37,866 nt of DNA, taken from Thermotogaceae bacterium. GTDB taxonomy: Bacteria > Thermotogota > Thermotogae > B21-G9 > HyVt-16. The position numbers and the translations under genes are program-made. Positions within the stretch are counted from its first letter, which is position 1, and every line of letters begins with the position of its first letter. The DNA lies in contig JARRBB010000013.1 of the NCBI GenBank assembly GCA_029981435.1, positions 1 through 37,866 on the forward strand. The letters run 5' to 3'. Below the pieces are notes generated by a model. It made no database searches, was not told the DNA's origin, and worked only from the letters and a program-made list of their open reading frames with translations. Shown in pieces: positions 1 to 7,538 of this stretch.

Positions 1-313
1 AATCTACAAAAAGCTTTGTTTAGTTGGTTCAATAAAGAATTTTGAAGACTTGGATGAAATCCTTGATTTTGGTTTTGATTTGCTTATGAACAGATACAGA
101 AATATTCTGGCCGATTATGCATCGATCGGTGAAAAAGAGATCGAAGATTTGCAGTATCAACAGTTTTTGGAAAAGTTCGCTGAAAAAAGGAGATTCCTGA
201 AAAAAGGTGGAATTTTGGATTTGGAGAGGGCAAAGCAAACTTTCATGAAAGATCTGGTTGATGGAAAAATAGGAAGAGTTATTTATGAATTACCGGAGGA
301 TGTGATAGGTTGA
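1..313 (+). CDS. rbgA: Ribosome biogenesis GTPase A (YlqF/RbgA), C-terminal fragment
   Basis: The reading frame is open from the first complete codon (position 2) to the TGA at 311-313, so this is the 3' end of a gene that starts outside the window; about 103 residues are visible. The G domain is missing. What remains resembles the C-terminal helical domain of RbgA/YlqF, including a GGILDLERAKQTFMKDLVDG stretch and a GKIGRVIYELPED ending that parallel the 'GG..D...A...FL.DFR.GKLGR...E.P' tail of the Bacillus protein. RbgA is a GTPase needed for late assembly of the 50S subunit. The stop codon overlaps the TTG start of tsaB by four bases, so the two are probably translationally coupled. The assignment rests on the tail only. 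Confidence 0.8.
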   Translation, partial: IYKKLCLVGSIKNFEDLDEILDFGFDLLMNRYRNILADYASIGEKEIEDLQYQQFLEKFAEKRRFLKKGGILDLERAKQTFMKDLVDGKIGRVIYELPEDVIG

Positions 314-1029
314 AAATACTTTCCATAGACACTTCAACGGATAGAATCGTCTTTGGTTACAAGGATGAGCTTCAGGATGCAGAATATTCTTTCTGTGGCG
401 ATTTAAGACATTCAAGGACTTTGATGATCAAACTGGATGACTTTTTGAAGAGTTTGAAGGTTGATATAAATGAGATAGACTTATTTGGTTGTGGAATAGG
501 GCCCGGTTCTTTCACGGGCCTGAGAATAGGTATTGCATCGGTGAAGGCTCTTGCCTATGTAGAGAACAGAAAAATCGTTGGTATCCCATCGCTCGATCTT
601 TTCGCGTTGAACGTCCCAGCCAGTGGTTATGTCCTTGTGTTGAAACATGCAAGGGATACAAATTACTATGGAGCACTGTATTTCAAAGATAGGGGTAATC
701 TTACACTTCAAATACCTCATTTTTTCGAAGAGAAAACTTCTATTTTTGAAAAATTATATGAACTTGAAGATCTTGATGAACTCTTTTTGATTGGTGACGG
801 TGCAGCAGATTTTAGAGAACTTCGAGAAAACTTCAAGGTTTTTGAATGTTTCGATAAACAGTACAGTGAGATAAGGGGTCTATATCTGGTTAACGAAACT
901 GAAAAACGTTTTGCGTTGAACATCGATGTTTACGATTCCAGATCTCTGCTACCACTATATCTGCAAAGACCTCTTGCGGAAATAAACTGGGAAAAAAGAC
1001 ATGGCAACAAGGGGGATGAAAATGGCTGA
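310..1029 (+). CDS. tsaB: tRNA threonylcarbamoyladenosine biosynthesis protein TsaB
   Basis: 239 residues. TsaB (YeaZ) is the partner of TsaD in the complex that installs t6A at position 37 of ANN-decoding tRNAs in the cytoplasm. The N-terminus MKILSIDTSTDRIVFGY is the ASKHA-fold beta-hairpin start, and GIGPGSFTGLRIGIASVKAL (about residues 62-81) is the family signature. Length matches bacterial TsaB, which lacks the longer TsaD catalytic C-terminus. The start is TTG at 310 inside the rbgA stop, an unusual start but the only one that keeps the complete first strand. The 3' end overlaps the first codons of xpt, so the two are coupled. There is no sign of damage. Confidence 0.93.
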   Translation: MKILSIDTSTDRIVFGYKDELQDAEYSFCGDLRHSRTLMIKLDDFLKSLKVDINEIDLFGCGIGPGSFTGLRIGIASVKALAYVENRKIVGIPSLDLFALNVPASGYVLVLKHARDTNYYGALYFKDRGNLTLQIPHFFEEKTSIFEKLYELEDLDELFLIGDGAADFRELRENFKVFECFDKQYSEIRGLYLVNETEKRFALNIDVYDSRSLLPLYLQRPLAEINWEKRHGNKGDENG

Positions 1030-1609
1030 AAAGATCGAATTGAAAAATATACTTGAAAAACTTCAAGAACGCGCCGAATATCTCGGTAATGGAATAGTGA
1101 AAGTTGACTTCTTTTTGAATCATCTTGTGGATACCTCAGCTATGGATACAATAGGTGAGGAGATAGCAAATTTTTTTAAAGACTATTCTCCGAACAAGAT
1201 ACTCACCGTTGAAAGTTCGGGAATAATTCCAGCTTTTGCAACGGCATTAAAGTTTAGGATCCCGTTGCTTTTTGCGAAGAAAAAGGGTGCTTTAACCATG
1301 AAAGACGCCCTGGTGGAAAAGGCTGAATCTCGAACACGCGGAAGCGAAGTGGAACTTCATGTATCGAAAGAATTTTTGAACGAAGATGATAAAGTGATCA
1401 TCGTGGATGATTTTCTTGCAAGCGGTAAAACAATAGAAGCTCTGATGAAAATAGTAAAAAGGTCTGGTGCCGATCTTGTTGGAATAGCAGCGGTTATGGA
1501 AAAAGAATTCGAAGAAGGCAGGAAACACCTTGAAAAACTGACAGATGTTCCTATTTATACAGTTTTTAAAATATCTCTTGAAGGTGATAAACCGGTGTTC
1601 AAAATCTAA
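1022..1609 (+). CDS. xpt: Xanthine phosphoribosyltransferase
   Basis: 195 residues from the ATG at 1022. I chose this over the in-frame ATGs at 1001 and 1016 because the AGGGGG at 1010-1015 sits six bases before it. The enzyme joins xanthine to PRPP to give XMP for purine salvage. It aligns by eye along the whole Bacillus Xpt: FLNHLVDTSAMDTIGEE near the N-terminus, a TVESSGIIPA base-binding segment, a LLFAKKK stretch, and the type I PRTase PRPP loop VIIVDDFLASGKT around residues 123-135. No purine riboswitch is possible here because the gene has no leader: it overlaps the end of tsaB by eight bases. Adenine PRTase is the main alternative, but the Xpt-specific N-terminus argues against it. Confidence 0.88.
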   Translation: MAEKIELKNILEKLQERAEYLGNGIVKVDFFLNHLVDTSAMDTIGEEIANFFKDYSPNKILTVESSGIIPAFATALKFRIPLLFAKKKGALTMKDALVEKAESRTRGSEVELHVSKEFLNEDDKVIIVDDFLASGKTIEALMKIVKRSGADLVGIAAVMEKEFEEGRKHLEKLTDVPIYTVFKISLEGDKPVFKI

Positions 1610-1632
1610 TTTAGAATCAGAGTGCAAACAGG

Positions 1633-2259
1633 ATGGTGGCGTTTTTGAAGATAGAGAAATACGTTGTTCTCTTGTTGATGATCATTATTTCACTTGGTAT
1701 AGGTTTTCAATTCATGGATATCAACCGTGATAGAAAAGAATCTTTTGAAATCCAAGAAAGTTTTTCTAAACAGATGAGTGGAAGTCAAACCGAAGACTCC
1801 AGAATAGATTTGAACAAGGCAACTATGTCCCAGCTTATAAAACTTCCGGGCATAGGTCCTTCAAAGGCAAGAGCTATTGTAGAGTACAGGGAAAAGATTG
1901 GAAAATTCACAGATTTAGAACAATTAATGGAAGTTCCTGGTATAGGTGAAAAGACATTTGAAAGATTGAAAGACTACCTATTTGTTGAGGAGAAAGTTTA
2001 TAAACAAACGGATTTGAAGATAATCGAGGTGGATAATTCAAAAAGCCAAAAGATCTCTCAGGATTTTCCGATAAATGTAAATAGTGCCGATTTAAAAACC
2101 CTTCAAAAACTTCCCGGTATAGGCGAAGTCAAGGCAAAGGCGATAATTGAATATCGAGAGAAAAATGGTGGATTTAGGACGATAGATGAACTGAAGAATG
2201 TGAAAGGCATTGGTGAGAAAACATTTGAGAAGATAAAAGAACTTGTGGTCGTTTTCTAA
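1633..2259 (+). CDS. ComEA-like membrane-anchored protein with two (HhH)2 domains
   Basis: 208 residues. An N-terminal transmembrane anchor (about residues 8-27) is followed by a short linker and two homologous helix-hairpin-helix pairs. The first (about 58-116) begins IDLNKATMSQLIKLPGIGP and the second (about 146-205) begins INVNSADLKTLQKLPGIGE; each ends in a second GIGEKTFE hairpin. ComEA proteins bind incoming double-stranded DNA at the cell surface during natural transformation. Usual ComEA has one such (HhH)2 unit, so the tandem copy is unusual. The start is uncertain: the ATG at 1633 has only a weak upstream AGG, and GTG 1636 or TTG 1645 are possible. It lies 23 bp after xpt and 16 bp before the glycosyl transferase, in the same operon. 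Confidence 0.82.
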   Translation: MVAFLKIEKYVVLLLMIIISLGIGFQFMDINRDRKESFEIQESFSKQMSGSQTEDSRIDLNKATMSQLIKLPGIGPSKARAIVEYREKIGKFTDLEQLMEVPGIGEKTFERLKDYLFVEEKVYKQTDLKIIEVDNSKSQKISQDFPINVNSADLKTLQKLPGIGEVKAKAIIEYREKNGGFRTIDELKNVKGIGEKTFEKIKELVVVF

Positions 2260-2275
2260 GGGGCTGATTGATAAG

Positions 2276-2866
2276 ATGAGTTTTCAAAGGTTTTTAAAGA
2301 GATTATTTGATATCTTTTTTGCCCTAATAGGGATAGTAATTTTATCACCTTTCATGCTTTTAATAGCGATCATCATAAAAGTTGATTCCAAAGGTTCTGT
2401 GATATACAAACAGGAAAGACTTGGAAAAAATGGGAAAGTTTTCAAGATATATAAATTCAGGACGATGATTGAAAACGCAGAAAAGATCGGTAGCGGTCTA
2501 TTCACGCATGAAAACGATCCAAGAATAACGAGAGTTGGAAAATTTCTGAGAAAAACGAGTATCGATGAACTCCCGCAGCTGTTCAACATTCTAAAAGGTG
2601 ATATGAGCTTTGTCGGTCCAAGACCACCTGTTCCTTATTATCCAAAAAAGTGGGAAGAGTACACCGAAGAAGAAAAGAAGCGCTTTTCTGTGAGACCTGG
2701 TATAACTGGATGGGCACAGGTAAATGGGAGAAATGAGATCGACTGGCCCGAAAGAATAAAGCTGGATGTATGGTATGTAGAAAACTGGTCGTTGGCTCTG
2801 GATTTTAAAATAATCCTTAAATCTTTTAAGGTGGTTTTGAAAAAAGAGGGAGTGTACAAAGATTGA
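2276..2866 (+). CDS. Polyprenyl-phosphate phosphoglycosyl transferase (PglC/WcaJ-type bacterial sugar transferase)
   Basis: 196 residues from the ATG at 2276, preceded by AAGGGG at 2258-2263; an in-frame TTG at 2243 would overlap the previous gene and is less likely. Enzymes of this family move a sugar-1-phosphate from a UDP-sugar to undecaprenyl phosphate on the cytoplasmic face, the first membrane step of surface glycan assembly. A re-entrant hydrophobic helix (about residues 9-35) is followed by the family motifs KFRTM (60-64), the catalytic Asp-Glu pair in SIDELPQ (97-98), FVGPRPP and RPGITGWAQVNGRN. The length is that of minimal PglC-like enzymes rather than large WbaP types. Its last codon overlaps the start of the PglD-like gene, suggesting the two act on the same sugar. 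The sugar specificity cannot be read from sequence. Confidence 0.92.
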   Translation: MSFQRFLKRLFDIFFALIGIVILSPFMLLIAIIIKVDSKGSVIYKQERLGKNGKVFKIYKFRTMIENAEKIGSGLFTHENDPRITRVGKFLRKTSIDELPQLFNILKGDMSFVGPRPPVPYYPKKWEEYTEEEKKRFSVRPGITGWAQVNGRNEIDWPERIKLDVWYVENWSLALDFKIILKSFKVVLKKEGVYKD

Positions 2867-3504
2867 AGAAATTGTTGATTTTTGGTGCTGGGGGTCATTC
2901 GAAAGTTTGTATTGAAACTGCTTTATCAGCTGGATACACGATAGAGGCTATCTTCGATGATGATAACAGCAAGGAAGGAGAAACTTTTCTCGATATTCCA
3001 ATTGTTGGTGGTACGGAGAAATTGTTGAAAGAATATCCACCAGATTCATATGAGTTGTTTATAGCCATAGGAAACAACCGAATGAGAATGGAGAAGTATG
3101 AATTTTTAAAGGATAGAGGCTACAGTTTTGCGAAGTTGATACATCCTTTTTCCTTTATATCTAAAACCGCTGAAATAGGAGATAATGTTTTGATAATGCC
3201 GGGGGTTGTGGTGAATTCCATGACGGTAATATCGGCCAATGTTATACTGAACACAGGATGTACCGTTGATCATGAATGTAAAATAATGCCTCATGTTCAC
3301 ATTGCACCCGGTGTAAATCTTGCTGGAAATGTTTTTGTTGGTACTGGAAGTTTTCTTGGAATAGGTTCGAAAGTTATACAGGAAAAAAAGATAGGTATCT
3401 GGAATATAATAGGTGCTGGAGCCGTAATCGTAAAGGATACAGAAGATTTTGGAGTTTATGTTGGAGTTCCTGCAAAGCTGATGAAGAAGCTGGAAAAAAT
3501 TTAA
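2863..3504 (+). CDS. NeuD/PglD-family sugar O-/N-acyltransferase
   Basis: 213 residues, starting at a TTG that overlaps the TGA of the phosphoglycosyl transferase. The N-terminal domain is a small Rossmann-like nucleotide-sugar-binding fold (MKKLLIFGAGGHSKV), and residues from about 90 form a left-handed beta-helix of hexapeptide repeats. The catalytic His-Glu pair of PglD appears in GCTVDHECKI (His137, Glu138), followed by HIAPGV. PglD uses acetyl-CoA to N-acetylate a UDP-4-amino sugar in the UDP-diNAc-bacillosamine route; NeuD relatives O-acetylate sialic acid. The pairing with a PglC-type transferase favours the PglD-like role, and a DegT aminotransferase lies elsewhere in the window (23967-25133). 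The exact substrate is inferred. Confidence 0.85.
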   Translation: MKKLLIFGAGGHSKVCIETALSAGYTIEAIFDDDNSKEGETFLDIPIVGGTEKLLKEYPPDSYELFIAIGNNRMRMEKYEFLKDRGYSFAKLIHPFSFISKTAEIGDNVLIMPGVVVNSMTVISANVILNTGCTVDHECKIMPHVHIAPGVNLAGNVFVGTGSFLGIGSKVIQEKKIGIWNIIGAGAVIVKDTEDFGVYVGVPAKLMKKLEKI

Positions 3505-3525
3505 TCCAGAATGGGGGTATTTCAC

Positions 3526-6500
3526 ATGACCAGCTCTAAGAACGATCTGAGTTTTTTCGAATCGCTCTTGATTTATATTTCGGTTTTGATAGTGCCTGTG
3601 CTGGCACTTCCTGGAATAACCTACGAATTTGCGACTCAGAAGTTTGCAGTCTTTGCCTTCTTATTTCTCCTTCTTTTCGTTGGTGAAGGTCTCAGAACAC
3701 TGAGAAAGAAAAAAGAGATATCCGTTTATGTTTCACTTCCGCATATAGGCTTTTTCGTTTTTGCTCTTGCAAGTGTACTTTCTGCGTTCAATCTCTTGAG
3801 ATATAATCCTTATTACTTCAGATATTCTCTTGAAATAGGACTTTATGTTTTTTACATGTTCATAATCTCACTGTATCTTTCCAACAGGATAGCGAAAAAA
3901 GAAACCATAACAAGGATTTTGTTTTTAATGCTTTTAAGCGGTGTTTTTGTGGGAATAAACGCTCTGATAAATTTCTACACCGGTTACGATATCCTGCTTG
4001 GGAAAATCGGAAGTCCTTACTCAAGGGCTACGATGAAATCAACCATCGGTAATCCAAACTTCGTTTCGAGCTATCTCGGAATGCTTCTACCCATAGCCCT
4101 GTATTTTATAAGCAGCCTTGATTTTGGCTGGGAGCTCGATAGAGAAAAGGAAAAATCTTTTTTCTGGAAGGTTTTTCTGATGAAGATCTTTGCCACTTTT
4201 TCTTTTGTTTTATTCTTAGTTGTTGTGTTGATTGCTCAGACAAGATCCGTGTATGGCAGTTTGATAGCAGCCTTTTTGTTTCTTACAATTGCTTATGGCC
4301 TTTACAAATTTTTGAGAAAACGAAAAAGTGAAGATTTCCAGAAGCTATCTAAAATAGATGATAAGTTCGCTAAAAAAATTCAAAATCTTAATTACAACTT
4401 CATAGCACTTATAATTATTCTTTCGGCCGTGTTCATCGTGGTTTATTCGACCGATAATCCACTCACAGGTGGTGGAAAGATCAGTGTTGCAGAAAGAGTC
4501 ACACAGTTCAGATCAAACGCAAGCTGGGAGAACAGGTTTTTAGCGTGGTATTCATCGATCTATCAGTGGAAAGATTATCCAGTGATTGGTACTGGTATAG
4601 GAACTTATCAAGTGTTAACTATAAAATATCTTGCCGATGTTATGAAAGACAAACCCGAATGGATTTATGCCTGGAACAATTTCAAAAGAACACACAACGA
4701 TTATCTTCAGGTACTCGGCGAGACCGGAATTGTTGGATTGATAGGGATTTTGCTCCTGATATTTGGTCTTCTGATACTCTACATATTGATGATGAAAAAG
4801 CAGGATGATCCTGACGACGCACTTTTACTAACTTTGATCGCAGCTGGTGTTCTCGTTGTAATAGGCGATTCTGCTTTGAGTTTCCCGCTTCACCTCATGC
4901 CAAACGCAATGGCAACTATTTTCTTTGCTTCAATAGGTGCTGGGAAGTATTTCAACAAATCGAATTCGCTTGCTTGGAATATCAATGTTAAAAGAACTTT
5001 GATGATTATCGGTTTTGTGATTTTAATCGCTGTAGCAGTTCTTGCAACATGGTTGAAATGGGGAGGCTTGCTCAGCGAAATAATGTTCAAATGGGGAAAC
5101 ACATATTACAGGCAGATGCTTGCATATGAAAACGGTATCCGTAATGGGCAATACAAACTTCAAGAGCTGAACCAACTGGTGGAAGATTTGAAAAAAACAG
5201 AGGGAAGATATTCATATCTGGAGCAGAACACGTATGTAAACACGAAACTTCGTGAAGCGCTGTCAAAAAATCCTAATTTGTCGAACGATCAAATTGAGAT
5301 GTTGAAACTGAAATTTTTGAAAGATAGAGAAAACGAAGTGCAGAATATTGATAGAAAACTCCACGAAGATATAGGAAAGGTCAAACAGGCAATATCAGAA
5401 TATACAAGAATAACAGATGAACTTTATTTCAAGTCGAGATGGTTTTTCCTGAAATCATTGGATTACAACAAGACCTTTGGACGTTCTATGTTTTATCTGG
5501 CGATTTTGTCTACAAAAGACCAGAGAAAACTTGAATTATTGAAAAGGTTTGAGAATACCAAAACGGATGCTGAAAAGCTTGAAATTTTGAAGCAGATCTT
5601 TACTTCAAAGGACGATTTTACAAAATATATAGTTGATGATTACAAGGATTATCCATTGAAAGATCTCTACATTCTGATAGAGGATATTTACAAATCTGGC
5701 AGAAAACTTGATGAAATAATTAAAAATTTCGATATTGTCAATCTTCTCAACATAGAAATAACTCAGGATGGTATAGACTATCTTGAAACGTCTTTCCTTT
5801 GTTTCAACGAGAAAAATTCTTACAGAATTCTTGGGAAACTGAACGTTAATATGAGATCTTACTTTCTGTCTTTGAAAAACAAGTTAACTTCGCTTGAAAA
5901 AGAGTATCCGGAGTTTTCTGATAGGTTCAAAGCACTTGAGTCACTTGCAACGCAGAAATTTGTAAAGGCATACGAGGATTTCAAATACTGGTATGATAAA
6001 ACAATAGAGATACTTCCCGGAACATGGAACAGATTCTCAGATTGGGAAAAACTCTACTATGAATATCTTGATCTGCTTGTCAAGTTATCGGTTATGAATC
6101 AGGAAACTTATTTGAAGATGAAAGAAATTATAGACAAACAGATATGGGTCTGCAGTTATATGAAAGACACTTCGTGGGGAATACCTGATGATACCTTTAA
6201 GTTTATGAGCGGTATAGCCCAGGCTTTCATAGACAAAAAGATGTATCAGGAAGCCTTAACGGTTATGGAAGATATAGTTGAAATTTACAGACCTGCTTAC
6301 GAATGGAACAAAGAACTTCTTCCAGTATGGAAAGAGAAAGCTAATTCTAAAAACGCCAGTCAAAAGACAAAGGAGATATACAGCAGAATGGAAAACTTCG
6401 TCAAAAATTATGAAGAATTTTCAAGCAAAAAGGATAGTTTCATCCAAGAGCTGATCAGAGTTTACGAAAATGTTGTAAGGCTCGATGATCAGAATACTCG

Positions 6501-6606
6501 AAAAATTTACGAAGAAGACTGGAGTACCAATATATTAACAGGCGAAAACGAACAGATAAACTTGGAAGAAGTTATTGAAAGGCTCAAAAAGAAAATCAGC
6601 GGTTGA
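3526..6606 (+). CDS. Wzy/WaaL/O-oligosaccharyltransferase-like polytopic membrane protein with long C-terminal domain
   Basis: 1026 residues from the ATG at 3526, seven bases after GGGGGT; an upstream in-frame ATG at 3511 lacks a good Shine-Dalgarno. The first ~510 residues carry about a dozen hydrophobic segments with marks of the Wzy_C superfamily: GNPNFVSSYLGMLLPIAL, an AQTRSVYGS segment, YPVIGTGIGTYQ, and the periplasmic-loop motif THNDYLQVLGETGIVGL with the candidate catalytic His390. Members ligate or polymerise undecaprenyl-linked glycans onto lipid, glycan or protein. After the last helix (about 493-515) come about 510 mostly helical, charged residues without clear TPR repeats, probably outside the cytoplasmic membrane. 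Whether it is a polymerase, ligase or protein O-OTase is undecidable from sequence. It is the last gene of its operon and is followed by a terminator. Confidence 0.85.
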   Translation: MTSSKNDLSFFESLLIYISVLIVPVLALPGITYEFATQKFAVFAFLFLLLFVGEGLRTLRKKKEISVYVSLPHIGFFVFALASVLSAFNLLRYNPYYFRYSLEIGLYVFYMFIISLYLSNRIAKKETITRILFLMLLSGVFVGINALINFYTGYDILLGKIGSPYSRATMKSTIGNPNFVSSYLGMLLPIALYFISSLDFGWELDREKEKSFFWKVFLMKIFATFSFVLFLVVVLIAQTRSVYGSLIAAFLFLTIAYGLYKFLRKRKSEDFQKLSKIDDKFAKKIQNLNYNFIALIIILSAVFIVVYSTDNPLTGGGKISVAERVTQFRSNASWENRFLAWYSSIYQWKDYPVIGTGIGTYQVLTIKYLADVMKDKPEWIYAWNNFKRTHNDYLQVLGETGIVGLIGILLLIFGLLILYILMMKKQDDPDDALLLTLIAAGVLVVIGDSALSFPLHLMPNAMATIFFASIGAGKYFNKSNSLAWNINVKRTLMIIGFVILIAVAVLATWLKWGGLLSEIMFKWGNTYYRQMLAYENGIRNGQYKLQELNQLVEDLKKTEGRYSYLEQNTYVNTKLREALSKNPNLSNDQIEMLKLKFLKDRENEVQNIDRKLHEDIGKVKQAISEYTRITDELYFKSRWFFLKSLDYNKTFGRSMFYLAILSTKDQRKLELLKRFENTKTDAEKLEILKQIFTSKDDFTKYIVDDYKDYPLKDLYILIEDIYKSGRKLDEIIKNFDIVNLLNIEITQDGIDYLETSFLCFNEKNSYRILGKLNVNMRSYFLSLKNKLTSLEKEYPEFSDRFKALESLATQKFVKAYEDFKYWYDKTIEILPGTWNRFSDWEKLYYEYLDLLVKLSVMNQETYLKMKEIIDKQIWVCSYMKDTSWGIPDDTFKFMSGIAQAFIDKKMYQEALTVMEDIVEIYRPAYEWNKELLPVWKEKANSKNASQKTKEIYSRMENFVKNYEEFSSKKDSFIQELIRVYENVVRLDDQNTRKIYEEDWSTNILTGENEQINLEEVIERLKKKISG

Positions 6607-6610
6607 TTTT

Positions 6611-6639
6611 AAAAACCCACCGTTCTGGTGGGTTTTTTT
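6611..6639 (+). terminator. Rho-independent terminator, probably bidirectional
   Basis: Arms AAAAACCCACC (6611-6621) and GGTGGGTTTTTTT (6627-6639) flank a five-base loop. It starts a few bases after the stop of the Wzy-like gene, and its A-rich left arm would give a T-run for transcription arriving from the convergent recombinase gene that ends at 6644. Confidence 0.9.
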
Positions 6640-6643
6640 CTTT

Positions 6644-7516
6644 TCATATGTCTATTTCTTCCACTGTTTTTCTCAAATCATCTTCAACAACGTGTAGGTA
6701 TCTTTCTGTTGTTGACAGTTGTTTGTGATTCATCAATCTTTTTATTTTGTATATTGAAACGTTGCTCTTCATTAGTATTGTTGCAAAGGTGTGCCTCAAA
6801 ACATGTGGTCCCATCTTCTTTTTTTCTATTCCTGCCTTGAAAAAAATGTTCTTCACGAGTCTATAAACGTTACTTCTATCGAGGGGTCTGTAGTTTTTGG
6901 ATATGAAAAGGTAATTGTGTGAAAGTGACATCTTTTTTCTGAGGTTCAGATATTTTGCAAGATCTTGAGTAGTTTTTTTGTTCACGTAAACGTAGTCCAT
7001 TTCCTGGCCCTTTCTTCTTACTTCCAGAACCGCTCCAGAATCGTCGAGATTCACGTCTTCAACCTTTAAGTTAACCAGTTCGCTTACCCTTAGACCGGTT
7101 GAAACAAAAAGTTTCACTATGGTTTTATTTCTCAGGCCAATCAGATCATCTTTTTCTGCTTCAAGAACTTTTCTTAACTTCGTCAGTTCTTCATCGGTCA
7201 AAAAAACGGGATTCTTGGTTCTTACTTTCGCAAATTCAACCTGTTTAGCAGGGTTTTCGGTAATATACCCGCGATCTTGAAGAAACTTACAGAAAGATCT
7301 TATGACAGAGAGGGCCCTGTTCTGTGTTCTATCCGCTATATTAAGGTCAAAGATGTATTCTTCTACATCGAACCTGTCCATTTCTTTAAAGTCTTTTCCA
7401 AGTTTTTTAAGGTAATCAATGAATCTGTGGAGTTCTCTTTCATATTCACTTATGGTAGCTTTAGAATAATTTTTTCTTTGAAGATTCTTGATGAAAAGTT
7501 CCACCATTCTTTCCAT
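6644..7516 (-). CDS. xer: Xer-family tyrosine recombinase
   Basis: 290 residues, starting at the ATG at 7516 with AAGGAG nine bases upstream. The N-terminal SAM-like core-binding domain (about 1-95) is followed by the catalytic domain with the full active-site set: Arg143 in STGLRVSEL, Lys169 in RRKGQ, His238 and Arg241 in HVLRHTFAT, His264 in MNHKQLS and the nucleophile Tyr273 in ERYLHV. Length and architecture match XerC/XerD/XerA/XerH proteins that resolve chromosome dimers at dif. No integrase-type extra domains, attachment sites or phage genes are nearby, so a housekeeping role is more likely than a mobile one. It lies 22 bp after the HD-GYP gene in the same direction and is probably cotranscribed with it. 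Confidence 0.9.
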   Translation of the reverse strand: MERMVELFIKNLQRKNYSKATISEYERELHRFIDYLKKLGKDFKEMDRFDVEEYIFDLNIADRTQNRALSVIRSFCKFLQDRGYITENPAKQVEFAKVRTKNPVFLTDEELTKLRKVLEAEKDDLIGLRNKTIVKLFVSTGLRVSELVNLKVEDVNLDDSGAVLEVRRKGQEMDYVYVNKKTTQDLAKYLNLRKKMSLSHNYLFISKNYRPLDRSNVYRLVKNIFFKAGIEKKKMGPHVLRHTFATILMKSNVSIYKIKRLMNHKQLSTTERYLHVVEDDLRKTVEEIDI

Positions 7517-7538
7517 TTTTTGTTACTCCTTGTAGTCT

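Noticed and set aside
6644-7516. Tyrosine recombinase as the integrase of a prophage or genomic island
   Set aside because: There are no phage or plasmid genes, tRNA or direct repeats nearby, and length and motifs match housekeeping Xer proteins.
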